A stretch of 64,000 nucleotides of DNA from a virus, in the IMG/VR virus record IMGVR_UViG_3300048592_000244, positions 1 through 64,000 of that record. One strand, 5' to 3'. The translations under genes were made by a program, and so were the position numbers. Under the pieces are notes generated by a model. The model did no database searches. It saw only the letters and a list, made by a program, of their open reading frames with translations, and was not told where the DNA came from. Numbering within the stretch: the first letter of the stretch is position 1; the number at the start of each line of letters is the position of its first letter. Shown in pieces: positions 8,330-17,303 of this stretch.

Positions 8330-11309
8330 TCTCTGGTCCCAGACAGACATCCAAAAGTCGTGTGAGAAATGCGGCTTGGCAGCAAGGTGTGCAAAGGCCG
8401 CCCCCACCATGTTCCCATCGGTGGGGGCGGACGCGCCCCAGATCATGGTGGTGCTCCCGTACCTTGAAGACTACGACGTAGCCTGCCGCAGAATTTCCCT
8501 CGACACACCGGAGAACCGCGCACTGCACCAGATGGGTGTGAACGTCGGCCTACCGGCTGACTGGTTGCAGTCGATGACACGGGTAGCCGTGGCTGTGAAG
8601 TGCCCCGGCAAGTTCACCAACAAGCAGCAGAAAATCTGCCGCGACTTCCTGCTGGCGGAAATTGCCCACTACCGACCGAAGCTGGTCATCACTGTGGGCA
8701 AGCAGGCAACGCAGGCACTACTTGGCCGCGCTGACGGGATACCGGGGCGCGGTCGTGTGTTCAGACTGGATGAGGAAATTGGCCTTGCTGTGAAGTCCAC
8801 GGACGGAGGGTCTGTTTCCCTGACTGGTTTGCAGGAAATTCGGGTCATGCGTATCCAGAGACCGGGTGTGTGTCTGGACGACCCCGGCTTTATGGAGTAC
8901 CTCCACCATGACTTCACCAAGATACCGCGTGTACTCAACGGCACGTTCGCAGAGAAGACCAGCTTCGAGGGCAGGAACTACCACCTGTGCATGGACTTCG
9001 CCTTCGCCAAGCAGGCGCTTGAGTATTTCATGCAGGTTCCGTCACTCAGCTTTGACATCGAGACTGGCCCCGGCCAGTACGGCTTGGAGCCTTACTCAGC
9101 CAAGAGCAAAATCCTTTGCATCGCGTTTGCTGACCGTCAGCGGAACTCGTATTGCATTCCTCTCGATCACAAGGACAGCCCCCTCCGAGAGCATCTACCG
9201 GAGCTTGTACCACTTATCCGCGACGTCTTGACGCGTAAAGAGTGCGAGATCAATGCCCACAACGGGAAGTTCGATACCCGGTGGGTGAAATTGAAGTACG
9301 GCTTCGACACAGCACTGACCGATGACACGATGATTATGCACGGCGTGCTGGACGAGAACAAAGAGCACGCTCTCAAGACACTGGCTGAACTCGACACTGA
9401 CCTTGGCTACTACGACGACGAACTCCTCGAATGCTTCCGTGACGAGAAGGGGAAATTAGTCAGCAAGTTCAAGCGTGACTACGAGGCGCACGTTCCGCTG
9501 GAAACTCTCATGCGGTATTGCTGCGCCGACGCCGACGCCGCTGAGGTGCTCAAGTGGGTATATAAGGAAAGGCTTGAGCAGCAGTACCTCTGGACGTACT
9601 ACCGCGAACACAAGATGCCGGACCTGCTGGAGACGTCGTACACCGAGCAACACGGCATAGCGTTTGACCGGAAACATCGAGATGAAGTAGAAGCAAAAGC
9701 GAAGACCCGGCTGGCGGAAATTTCCACAGCCATCGCTGACGACCCTTGGCTCCATCATTGGCGTGTGCAGCGATCAGCGGAATATGAGGCCGAAGGCCGG
9801 GTCTTCCTTCATCTCGACACCATCTGGTCGAGCTACCAAGCCTACCTGCGCAATGACACCCCGTTATTTTCCATCGCCCATCAGGCTGACTGGCACAACG
9901 GTGCCAGCACCAAGGCGCTGACGGACAACAAAATCCTGCGCAAGATGAAGGGCAAGCTGGAGCCGTACAAGTCGAAGGTCTACACGCTGGAAGGCGACGA
10001 CGGCATCACGCTGAACATGAACTCGTCGAAGCAGTTGCAGACCTTCTTGTACGACTCGCGGTTCCTCAACCTCAAGGTCACGAAGACGACGAAGAAGGGC
10101 GGGGCACCGGCGACCGACAAGAATTTCCTCAAGCTGCACGAGGATAAATTCCCCGTGCTCAAGAACCTGCTGGCGTACAAGTCAGTCATCAAGTGGAAGT
10201 CCACCTACCTCGATCCGTTCGTCTGCGGCGAATACTACGACGAGGAAAAGAACGAGACCCGCATTGGCTACATCAAGGAAGACGGGCTCATTCACCCGGA
10301 GTACCTGCTCACCGGCAATGACAAGGGCATGGACAAGAAGGGTGACGCACGCGGCACCAAGACCGGCAGAAAATCCTGCATCAACCCGAACATCCAGAAT
10401 CAGAAGAAGCGCGGTGAGGGTGCCAAGGACATCTACAAGTATTTCATCTCCCGCTGGCGTGACGACGGCGGTCTGATTCTACAGGCCGACTTCTCGCAGC
10501 TTGAGTTGCGTGTCTTCGCCGCCATCGCCGGTGTCCGGTGGATGATCGAGAAGTACCAGCAGGGCGCTGACTTGCACACCGAGATGGGCATGGAGGCTTT
10601 CCGCAAGTCGCGGGAAGAAGTCTTGGCCAACGGGAAATTGCTGCGTGCTGCTGCGAAGGAATTGTGGTTCGGCCCGATCTACGGTGAAGGCTGGAAGGCG
10701 ATCAAAGAAGTGCTGGAGCAGAAGCACAAGATCAAGATGACAGACGAGGAAGCCAAGGCGCTCATGGATAGCATGTACGCCAAGATGCCTGAGTACCAGC
10801 AGTACAAGGCAGGCTACGAGCAACTCCTCGACAAACACGCTGCTGTGTGGACTCCGTTCGGTCGCCGCCGCTACCTGCCGATGTGGTTCTCCCGCGAGAA
10901 GTGGATGAAGGCACGCGCCGGTCGTCAGGCTGGTAATTTCATCATCCAGTCCACCGGCTCTGACATGACGTCGTGGGCTTGGGTGATCCTGAACAGGTGG
11001 GCACGCGAGAACGGCGTCCAGTCCAAGCTCATCATCAGCGTGCATGACTCGCTGGTCTGGGACGTGTACCCCGGTGAGCGGGAAATCATCGCAGCCGTGA
11101 CCCGGTACGTGATGGAGCATCTGCCGTTCAGCTTCGTTAGGAACTGGCCGGTGCCGATCCTCGCTGACATCGAGTACGGTGACGCCGGTGGTTCGTGGGG
11201 CGATATGGAGGAAATTGAGCGTGGTGTGATCGACCAGCATGAAGGTCAGATCATCACGCTGCCGCAGTACCAGAGTGTTGTCGCAACGTGTGATAGGATG
11301 ATTGCATGA
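8292..11309 (+). CDS. Family A DNA polymerase with UDG-like domain
   Basis: Replicative polymerase, 1005 residues. N-terminal domain (about 20-215) matches family 4 uracil-DNA glycosylases: Cys24, Cys27, Cys104 and Cys116 fit the 4Fe-4S ligands and VITVGKQA follows. The catalytic GEAPG is replaced by a VLPYLED stretch and the HPS motif by RPG, so glycosylase activity is doubtful. The 3'-5' exonuclease has Asp255/Glu257 (FDIETG), Asp328 and Tyr409/Asp413. The polymerase domain has motif A Asp733 and Glu738 (ADFSQLELR), motif B Arg785, Lys789, Phe793, Tyr797 (FGPIYG) and motif C His918-Asp919. The architecture recalls phage SPO1 DNA polymerase. The start overlaps the upstream gene; the end overlaps the next by ATGA. 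Confidence 0.93.
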   Translation: MPSTKVQVATATDLWSQTDIQKSCEKCGLAARCAKAAPTMFPSVGADAPQIMVVLPYLEDYDVACRRISLDTPENRALHQMGVNVGLPADWLQSMTRVAVAVKCPGKFTNKQQKICRDFLLAEIAHYRPKLVITVGKQATQALLGRADGIPGRGRVFRLDEEIGLAVKSTDGGSVSLTGLQEIRVMRIQRPGVCLDDPGFMEYLHHDFTKIPRVLNGTFAEKTSFEGRNYHLCMDFAFAKQALEYFMQVPSLSFDIETGPGQYGLEPYSAKSKILCIAFADRQRNSYCIPLDHKDSPLREHLPELVPLIRDVLTRKECEINAHNGKFDTRWVKLKYGFDTALTDDTMIMHGVLDENKEHALKTLAELDTDLGYYDDELLECFRDEKGKLVSKFKRDYEAHVPLETLMRYCCADADAAEVLKWVYKERLEQQYLWTYYREHKMPDLLETSYTEQHGIAFDRKHRDEVEAKAKTRLAEISTAIADDPWLHHWRVQRSAEYEAEGRVFLHLDTIWSSYQAYLRNDTPLFSIAHQADWHNGASTKALTDNKILRKMKGKLEPYKSKVYTLEGDDGITLNMNSSKQLQTFLYDSRFLNLKVTKTTKKGGAPATDKNFLKLHEDKFPVLKNLLAYKSVIKWKSTYLDPFVCGEYYDEEKNETRIGYIKEDGLIHPEYLLTGNDKGMDKKGDARGTKTGRKSCINPNIQNQKKRGEGAKDIYKYFISRWRDDGGLILQADFSQLELRVFAAIAGVRWMIEKYQQGADLHTEMGMEAFRKSREEVLANGKLLRAAAKELWFGPIYGEGWKAIKEVLEQKHKIKMTDEEAKALMDSMYAKMPEYQQYKAGYEQLLDKHAAVWTPFGRRRYLPMWFSREKWMKARAGRQAGNFIIQSTGSDMTSWAWVILNRWARENGVQSKLIISVHDSLVWDVYPGEREIIAAVTRYVMEHLPFSFVRNWPVPILADIEYGDAGGSWGDMEEIERGVIDQHEGQIITLPQYQSVVATCDRMIA

Positions 11310-11818
11310 AAGCTGACCTGAATCCTGAGAGGAAGGTGACGGTGCTCGATGTAGAGGAGCACCGTTACATCTTTGATCTCACCAACATCGTGTCGGAAAA
11401 TGTGGTAGGCTCCGAGGCCGCACTGCGTGAAGCATCCCAGATGCTCGCCACTGTGGTCACGCTCAAGCCCATCGTGGATTCCGAGTACGCCAAGACCAGC
11501 GGAAAAACTTACGCCCTATTCTGGGACGAGGGCACGGTCAACATCGTTCCGGGGAAAAAGAAAACGAAGGAGGACTACGCCCACTGGAAACACACGCAGC
11601 CGGAGTATGTTGCGGCGCTCAAGGCCAGAGACTATATTGCCTCGCTGACCGACAAGCTGACGTACAACTACATCCCGCGACTGCGAGACCTAACCGACAG
11701 CACGAAGTCAGCCGAAAGAAATGCAAGGGCGGGTGAGAACGCCCAGCCAGCATTGCCAAGGGTTCCGGTATCGCCGCCTGCCCCGTTCGGGCCGCCGACG
11801 TCACCGGGCGCAAGATAA
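11306..11818 (+). CDS. Hypothetical protein (170 aa)
   Basis: The ATG overlaps the polymerase stop in an ATGA, so translation is probably coupled to the polymerase. The protein has a beta-rich N-terminal half and a basic helical region (about residues 90-135), then a short Pro- and Gly-rich tail. The phrase DEGTVNIVPGKKKTKE may form a basic loop. Being linked to the polymerase and to the ssDNA-binding candidate, it could be a replication accessory factor, but no sequence motif proves that. Confidence 0.65.
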   Translation: MKADLNPERKVTVLDVEEHRYIFDLTNIVSENVVGSEAALREASQMLATVVTLKPIVDSEYAKTSGKTYALFWDEGTVNIVPGKKKTKEDYAHWKHTQPEYVAALKARDYIASLTDKLTYNYIPRLRDLTDSTKSAERNARAGENAQPALPRVPVSPPAPFGPPTSPGAR

Positions 11819-11830
11819 GGAGATTGGAAA

Positions 11831-13321
11831 ATGTCAGGATACCCGCAGCAAAATGTCCCGGCGTGGTTGCAGGGGCACCAGAAGCAGAGCCAAGACAACG
11901 AGGAAGGTGGCGGCCTCGAAGGCGTGACTCCGCCAGCAATGAAGTTCAAGGAAGGCGACAGTCACTTCCGCCTGATGCCACCGGCAGAAGCTATCCCGGC
12001 TGCGCTCGCCGCTGCCCGCGCCGGGCAGTCAGCCGACTGGTCGGGCGGTGGCATGTCCCCGGTCTGCCGCATGAAGGTGTATTTTCCTTCATGGTCTGAC
12101 GGTGCCTCCAAGGGAATTTCCCTGTTCGGCAACAAGGCTGTGGTAAGCCCGTCCACGGTGTTCCCGAATGAGGCCGGGCCGATCTACGGCAACGACCCGG
12201 CAGCCGAGTGGCTGGAGAAGGAAGGCATCCGTTACATGAAGACGGATGATCTCAAGAAGAACCCGATGCTCGCTGCATTCCGTGAAGCTCTGTCGTACAA
12301 GGACCGCACGGTGTTGCAGCTTGTGAACCTCGGGCTGTCGCAGAATGGTGGACCGATTTACCTCCAGCCCGGACAGGGCAACGTGGAGACGTACTTCGTC
12401 TACGCCAATGACTTCGACAGCAAGTGGACACGCCCGCTGTTCACTGAGGTGATCGAGCGCGGTCGCCATCCGTTCGACCCCGGCTGGTACGGCATCCACT
12501 TCGGTATCTACCGCAAGGGCACCGACCGCAACACGGAGTACAGCAATCTCCGTGGTCTGTTCGGTGCGCCCTACGGTGACGCCGCGCAAAGCTACGGCTA
12601 TGCCATGTGCGTTGATTTCCAGACGGGCCAACCGAACTGGCAGGAAATCGAACGCCTGCTGGCACAGGTCAAGCCGTGGAAGCAGGTCATGCACATCGCC
12701 ACCGTGGAGGAGGTGAAGGAAAATCTCGAACGAGTGATCGCCACGATCCACGAGAAGTTCGCCCCCGCGCAGTCGTCAGTGCCGCAGATGCCGGGAGGAA
12801 ATTACGCGGCCCCTCCGTCGTCCGGGTTGCCGCCATCATCCCCGGCGATGCCCGGTGGAGGACCGGCTGTACCTCCGCCTCCGGGCGGCGTGCAGTATCC
12901 TCCGCAGGCGGGTGCCCCACAGGGTCCGCCGCAGGCACCGCCCAGCGCACCACCGGCACCACCGGCACCACCGGCTCCGCCAGCAGGACCGCCGTCCGGG
13001 CCGCCACAGGGTCAGCCGTCTGGTCCTCCAGCGCCCGGTGGCTACGCCCCGCCAGCAGGACCACCGCAGCAACCGCAATATCCGCAGCAGGCACCACCGG
13101 CAGGTCCGCCGCAGTACGGACAGCCGCCGCAGTATCCGGGCTCGACGGTGCCGAACACGCCGCCGAACACTCCGCCGCTGTCAGCGCCACCGCAGGGTAT
13201 GAACCCGGCAGGCGTGCAGGGAGCAGCACAGGGGGCGGCACCACCGGCTCCGCCTGCACCACCGGCTCCGCCGTCTCAGCCGGGCGGTCCTCCTGTTCCG
13301 CCTCCGCCCCCGACGCGTTGA
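11831..13321 (+). CDS. Putative ssDNA-binding protein, Pro-rich tail
   Basis: A 496-residue protein. The N-terminal 300 residues form a folded domain beginning with KFKEGDSHFRLMPP (residues 38-51), a phrase like the start of T4 gp32-type ssDNA-binding proteins, in which a lysine-rich strand leads to RILPP. Several aromatic residues follow that could stack on bases. From about residue 320 the chain is almost pure Pro, Ala, Gly and Gln and ends in five prolines and Thr-Arg. Bacterial SSB tails are also Pro/Gly/Gln-rich but end acidic, which is not the case here. Position after the polymerase supports the role; motif evidence is modest. A terminator follows. Confidence 0.45.
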   Translation: MSGYPQQNVPAWLQGHQKQSQDNEEGGGLEGVTPPAMKFKEGDSHFRLMPPAEAIPAALAAARAGQSADWSGGGMSPVCRMKVYFPSWSDGASKGISLFGNKAVVSPSTVFPNEAGPIYGNDPAAEWLEKEGIRYMKTDDLKKNPMLAAFREALSYKDRTVLQLVNLGLSQNGGPIYLQPGQGNVETYFVYANDFDSKWTRPLFTEVIERGRHPFDPGWYGIHFGIYRKGTDRNTEYSNLRGLFGAPYGDAAQSYGYAMCVDFQTGQPNWQEIERLLAQVKPWKQVMHIATVEEVKENLERVIATIHEKFAPAQSSVPQMPGGNYAAPPSSGLPPSSPAMPGGGPAVPPPPGGVQYPPQAGAPQGPPQAPPSAPPAPPAPPAPPAGPPSGPPQGQPSGPPAPGGYAPPAGPPQQPQYPQQAPPAGPPQYGQPPQYPGSTVPNTPPNTPPLSAPPQGMNPAGVQGAAQGAAPPAPPAPPAPPSQPGGPPVPPPPPTR

Positions 13322-13346
13322 GCATCGGGTGATGGACTTGTATCGT

Positions 13347-13376
13347 GGGTGCGGTCTGATAAAGGCCGCACCCTTT
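13347..13376 (+). terminator. Terminator hairpin
   Basis: GGGTGCGG pairs with CCGCACCC in an eight-base-pair stem followed by a short run of three T. It separates the ssDNA-binding candidate from the next gene. Confidence 0.65.
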
Positions 13377-13392
13377 GCGGAGCAGCGGGAAA

Positions 13393-14034
13393 ATGACAGA
13401 CGCCGTGGTTAGAAACTGGTCCGACTTGAACGATGATGAAAAAGCCATCATCAAGCTGCTGTACGTCAATGGCGTCCATTCGCTTGCTCAGGTAGCTCGC
13501 ATCTGGAACCTGAACTACAACGGGCTGAACCAGATATGCTACAAGAAGGGATGGACGAAGGAAAAAGAGCAGTGTGAAACTTCGGTCCAGCAGAACTGGC
13601 TGGCGCATACGAAGTTCATGCAGCGCGTAACCCAGATGATGGAAATTATTCATCAGGGCTACGAAGACCTGATGATGCGCCACCAGCTTGCTGACTCGTT
13701 CGATCAATTTCCTTTCGAGACCTACTTCACCTTCTTGGAGACGTACTCCAAGCTGGTGACTTCGCTCGGCGGCGTGAAGCCTGTGTCGCAGGATACGCAC
13801 CTGTACTTGCAGCAGAACAACTTGCAGCAGAACAACCTGAACATGGGCAACCAGAACGACGTGCTCGACAGTCCGGCTGTAGCCAGCATCACCAACAAGG
13901 ACGCCAAGGTGATGTTGAGGAAGGTGATCGAGAACATTGTGCTGCACACCAAGCCGCCACAGCCGCAGGAGATTCCGGCACAGATTGTGGCACCGGAAAA
14001 TGAGCCTGACCCAGCGCGAGGGAAATTCAGATGA
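13393..14034 (+). CDS. Helix-turn-helix protein
   Basis: ATG 13393 follows GGAGCAGCGGGAAA; the TTG at 13375 is less likely. In the 213-residue product, residues about 15-50 contain a probable helix-turn-helix (SLAQVARIWNLNYNGLNQIC), followed by a long helical region and a Gln/Asn tract in which LQQNN occurs twice, encoded by two direct 15-base repeats near 13806-13835. The order of an N-terminal homeodomain-like helix-turn-helix and a helical oligomerisation region fits small terminase subunits, but the large subunit lies 19 kb away. A transcription regulator is equally possible. The end overlaps the next gene by ATGA. Confidence 0.6.
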   Translation: MTDAVVRNWSDLNDDEKAIIKLLYVNGVHSLAQVARIWNLNYNGLNQICYKKGWTKEKEQCETSVQQNWLAHTKFMQRVTQMMEIIHQGYEDLMMRHQLADSFDQFPFETYFTFLETYSKLVTSLGGVKPVSQDTHLYLQQNNLQQNNLNMGNQNDVLDSPAVASITNKDAKVMLRKVIENIVLHTKPPQPQEIPAQIVAPENEPDPARGKFR

Positions 14035-14393
14035 AGGTGACAATCGAAGTGCTTGGTGACACGCAGGAAAACGATCTTGCCGTGCTTGAGGAACTCGTCA
14101 GTTTCAGGGGTTTTGACGACATCCTGCCCGGCGATGGATTCGTGCTGGAGGAGAAGGAAGGGCAGCCGCCGCGCATCGCCTATCTGAATCGACGTCTGTT
14201 TCGACCAAGCCCGAAATTTCACAAGCTCATCTTTGAGGTGGGCGAGCCACAGAGACCGACCGTCAAGCTGGACCCGCAGGCATTGCGGGCTGAGTTGCAG
14301 GAATTCGTGATCCGCAAGAGCGCAGCATTCGCTCGACCGGAGATCGCCGCGAAGGAATTGACCGACTTCTTTACTAAATTCATTGGGAGATAG
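14031..14393 (+). CDS. Hypothetical protein (120 aa)
   Basis: Coupled to the helix-turn-helix gene by an ATGA overlap. The product begins with a beta strand (KVTIEVLG) and has a mixed fold ending in an amphipathic helix (residues about 85-120). It is not recognised. Together with the upstream gene it could form a regulatory pair, but this rests on position only. Confidence 0.6.
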   Translation: MKVTIEVLGDTQENDLAVLEELVSFRGFDDILPGDGFVLEEKEGQPPRIAYLNRRLFRPSPKFHKLIFEVGEPQRPTVKLDPQALRAELQEFVIRKSAAFARPEIAAKELTDFFTKFIGR

Positions 14394-14394
14394 C

Positions 14395-15282
14395 GTGCCG
14401 TTCAACATGCGCTTAGAGGAAATTGCGCCGAGCAAGACCGACGCGTTCCCCGACCACGAGTTCAAACACAAGTTCGTGATCGTAGACGACAACGAAAAAC
14501 CGACAGGGCAGGAGTGGATCGCCGGGCAGGCGTTCGACTGGCAGAAGGAGTTGCTACCGGCCAAGCCGGACAGTGATTGGTTCGCCTTCATCAAGGACAT
14601 CAACTCCCTGATCGACGATGCCAAGCATTTCCGCGAGAACGAAATTCCCCGCCTCCAGAAGAAGGAGGAGGCGCTGGCGAAGAAGGTAGAAGACTTGAGC
14701 TTCCACCTTGAGGTTCGCAAGAAGGAATTGGGCACGGCGCTCAACCGGAATACCCGCAACCGCTCGGCCTACTACACGCTGCGTGACTACGAGGCGCGGT
14801 TCAACCTGCTGCATGGGCTGGCGCAACTCACACAGGTGCAGTCCCAGATCATCGACCTGATAACCGCCTGCATTATCCGCCGCGTACAGGCTCGGATGCG
14901 CTGGCTGGTGCCATTGTTCTGCAAGGTCGGAATGCGCAAGCCTGACGGACCCATCGAGAAGCTGAACGAGATGGTGGATGAGGAGCCGTACTTCGAGATG
15001 TACGTCTGGCACCCGTTCACTGACGACCTCGGCAACATCATGGAGGACTACCTCGACATTGACGCCATGCGTGACTACCCGCTGATTCTCCAGCAGGTGA
15101 TGGACCCGGTGAAGTACCGGACGCTCGTGAAGGAAAAGCAGAAGCAGGCACAGCAGGCCGCCGAGCGCAAGGCGCGTGGAGACGACGGCAAGGTCATCAT
15201 CGCCAGCGAACAGGACGAGCGTAACATCGCCGACTTCCACAAGAAATTCGGAGACCAGCTTGGCGGATTGGGAAAGAAATGA
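14395..15282 (+). CDS. Hypothetical coiled-coil protein (295 aa)
   Basis: GTG 14395 follows TTGGGAGATAGC and is preferred over the TTG at 14383. Residues about 70-115 form a charged coiled coil (Glu/Lys/Leu-rich). Residues about 120-165 are a second helical region with a hydrophobic patch, and the C-terminal 40 residues are rich in Lys, Gln and Ala. There are no catalytic motifs. It overlaps the start of the next small gene. Confidence 0.65.
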   Translation: MPFNMRLEEIAPSKTDAFPDHEFKHKFVIVDDNEKPTGQEWIAGQAFDWQKELLPAKPDSDWFAFIKDINSLIDDAKHFRENEIPRLQKKEEALAKKVEDLSFHLEVRKKELGTALNRNTRNRSAYYTLRDYEARFNLLHGLAQLTQVQSQIIDLITACIIRRVQARMRWLVPLFCKVGMRKPDGPIEKLNEMVDEEPYFEMYVWHPFTDDLGNIMEDYLDIDAMRDYPLILQQVMDPVKYRTLVKEKQKQAQQAAERKARGDDGKVIIASEQDERNIADFHKKFGDQLGGLGKK

Positions 15283-15463
15283 TGACGACACGTACACCTT
15301 CTATGGGTACGGGCGTGTCATTCAAGACAAGCAGTTGCAGGGGATGCTGGCCGACCTTGTGGCCGGTGTGCCTATCAAGCAGGTAGCAAAAGAACGACGT
15401 CTACCGCCGAAGGCAGTGAAGGAAATCTGGGATTTCTTTTACGAGAAGATGATGGATGAGTGA
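15260..15463 (+). CDS. Small HTH-like protein (67 aa)
   Basis: The frame is open from 15176, but the TTG at 15260 is the first start with a site (GGAG six bases upstream) and lies at the end of the previous gene. The peptide contains VPIKQVAKERRLPPKAVKEI, which reads like a helix-turn-helix with basic first helix and a turn at Leu-Pro-Pro. It may bind DNA or act as an adaptor. Overlap with both neighbours supports translational coupling. Confidence 0.55.
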   Translation: MADWERNDDDTYTFYGYGRVIQDKQLQGMLADLVAGVPIKQVAKERRLPPKAVKEIWDFFYEKMMDE

Positions 15464-16223
15464 ACGCTACCCACGTCTGAGGATGTCAGTGTTGATCGAG
15501 GACCGCGTGACAGGACGAGCGGTCCTCCGGTCTATTCACCTGACCCCGCAGCAACTCGACGCCTACAAGGCGAACGTGTTTGTCGCTGCGGCCCGGACGT
15601 TGACAGCGAGTTTGATAACGCAGGAGGAATTTCTGTCCTTCTTGGAGAAGGCTGACCCCCTGTGGAAGAATATCCTGCTGGAAGTACCAGTGGGTAAACG
15701 TGGTGTGTCCGCGACCGGCGACATGCTGGCATACCGCTACTGTGACAAGGAGGTTGGAATGTTCAATGAAGTGTTTCACCGCCAGTGCTTGACCAAGTTC
15801 GGCGGAGACCCGGAGCATCATCTCCGTTCTCCGTACTTCTTGGTGGAAATTCCCATCAACCACTACAACGAGAAGCAGGGTGAGCTTCTGGTGGTGGCGA
15901 CGGGCGACCCCGAGAACATCGACAAGCTGGTGATCCATCAGACGATCAGCGGCGTGGTCAACCACGACACGATGATGGCGCTGTCAGAGGCCATTCTCAC
16001 CGGCAAGTTGGCGCTGCCGGGCGAAGGTCAGATTTACGGCAAGTACACGCTCGACTGGCTCAAGAGTCAGGGCTGGGTGTCCTCGAAGGACAAGGCGCTG
16101 ACGCTGCGGGAAAAAGCACGAGCCGATGCCCGTATGCTGATCGAGGAGGAGCGCAAGCGCAAAGACGCGCTCAAGCCCAAGGTGCCGACGAACGTGGCGT
16201 CCACCGCAGCCGGGGCTCGGTAA
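15456..16223 (+). CDS. Hypothetical protein (255 aa)
   Basis: Start ATG 15456 overlaps the previous stop. The chain has a mixed alpha/beta core (residues 1-190) and a long charged C-terminal helix rich in Arg, Glu and Lys (about 205-240). No family is recognised. The same operon continues with an overlapping TAATG junction. Confidence 0.65.
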   Translation: MSERYPRLRMSVLIEDRVTGRAVLRSIHLTPQQLDAYKANVFVAAARTLTASLITQEEFLSFLEKADPLWKNILLEVPVGKRGVSATGDMLAYRYCDKEVGMFNEVFHRQCLTKFGGDPEHHLRSPYFLVEIPINHYNEKQGELLVVATGDPENIDKLVIHQTISGVVNHDTMMALSEAILTGKLALPGEGQIYGKYTLDWLKSQGWVSSKDKALTLREKARADARMLIEEERKRKDALKPKVPTNVASTAAGAR

Positions 16224-16723
16224 TGGGTCTCGCCGCACGCTACCTGTCTACGCTGCCTGTGACGGTCGTAGTCGAGGTGAAGTACAACCACATGCTGCCG
16301 CTGTGGTATTTCTGCATGGTCAAGTTCGGGACGAAATTCCGCGAGACTGTCATTGCCATCAGGCAGGGCTTGGTGTCGTTGAAGATTCATCCTGACCGGC
16401 CAGCATCACCGGCGTCGGCACACCTCGTGCGTGAGGAAAAGAAGCTAGGGCGCAAAGACTGGATCGGTCACATGACCAACCCGGACACGATGGTGTTCTG
16501 TCGTGTGATTGCGGAGCACTTCACGCTGGAGTCGCTGGATGAAATCCGGTGCCCGTACCTCAGTGTACGGGGCGACACGTACCGACGTCCTATCGGTGGT
16601 GGCTTGCTCACCAGTGCCCAGCACGCTAGTCTGCCGGACCTGTACCAAAGCGTGTTCGACAACATGGAAGTGCCGGTCCTGATATTTTCCGACGCAGCAG
16701 CGGAGTGGTTTGATGCCGCTTGA
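16223..16723 (+). CDS. Hypothetical protein (166 aa)
   Basis: ATG shares its A with the preceding TAA stop. The N-terminal 60 residues are hydrophobic and aromatic with a beta pattern, followed by a basic linker and a C-terminal alpha/beta section. There is no long enough hydrophobic run for a confident membrane segment. Function unknown. Confidence 0.6.
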   Translation: MGLAARYLSTLPVTVVVEVKYNHMLPLWYFCMVKFGTKFRETVIAIRQGLVSLKIHPDRPASPASAHLVREEKKLGRKDWIGHMTNPDTMVFCRVIAEHFTLESLDEIRCPYLSVRGDTYRRPIGGGLLTSAQHASLPDLYQSVFDNMEVPVLIFSDAAAEWFDAA

Positions 16724-17297
16724 ATACATCTGGTTTTGGCAGCCACGAGCAGACAACCCTCACTGCCGCTACGGCGAGCCGGGAGGGTTGGTGGTTGGCA
16801 AGATCATCAGTGCGGCCACCAAGACAGACATCAACATCGAAGTCACGCACAGCGTCCATCCTCGATTTCCTGTCGGGTCGAAGTGCAGACGCTGCCGTAT
16901 GAAAACCAGAGACATCATCATGGTTGATGGTGTACCGACCGACCGACAGACAAAGAAGGAAATCATGCCGAGCGAACCCGCAGGAAAAGAAGTGGCGTCT
17001 GAGGGAAATGAAGACGCCAGTTTCAACCCGAACAAGTATTCCGTCTACAAGACCCGCGACCTCGACAACCAGACCGCTGATGAAGTCCGCAACGCCTTCG
17101 TCCTGCTGCCGGAAAAAGACCCCGCTGCGCTACAGGCGTTGCGCTCATACGCCGCACTGTGCAAGTCGCCCAGCTACCAGAAGGAATTGGTGGAGTGGAT
17201 CAAGCGCATCGAGCGTGAAATCGTCCCACAGTGGCAAAAGGGAGAGCACCTCGGTAGCATGGGCCGCATCAACGCAGGCATCGACAAACTCGTCTAG
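16713..17297 (+). CDS. Hypothetical protein with CxxC (194 aa)
   Basis: ATG 16713 lies inside the end of the previous gene with GGAG seven bases upstream. Residues 1-70 include a GSKCRRCRMK motif, a Cys-x-x-Cys pair that may be half of a zinc site together with an upstream His or Cys. Residues 85-190 are helical and appear to be a second domain with an acidic linker between. The two-part layout might reflect a fusion. Not recognised. Confidence 0.6.
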   Translation: MPLEYIWFWQPRADNPHCRYGEPGGLVVGKIISAATKTDINIEVTHSVHPRFPVGSKCRRCRMKTRDIIMVDGVPTDRQTKKEIMPSEPAGKEVASEGNEDASFNPNKYSVYKTRDLDNQTADEVRNAFVLLPEKDPAALQALRSYAALCKSPSYQKELVEWIKRIEREIVPQWQKGEHLGSMGRINAGIDKLV

Positions 17298-17303
17298 GAA
17301 GAA

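Noticed and set aside
12676-13332. Alternative + frame in the Pro-rich tail of the ssDNA-binding candidate
   Set aside because: Low-complexity shadow of proline codons; the main frame is supported upstream by a folded domain and ribosome site.
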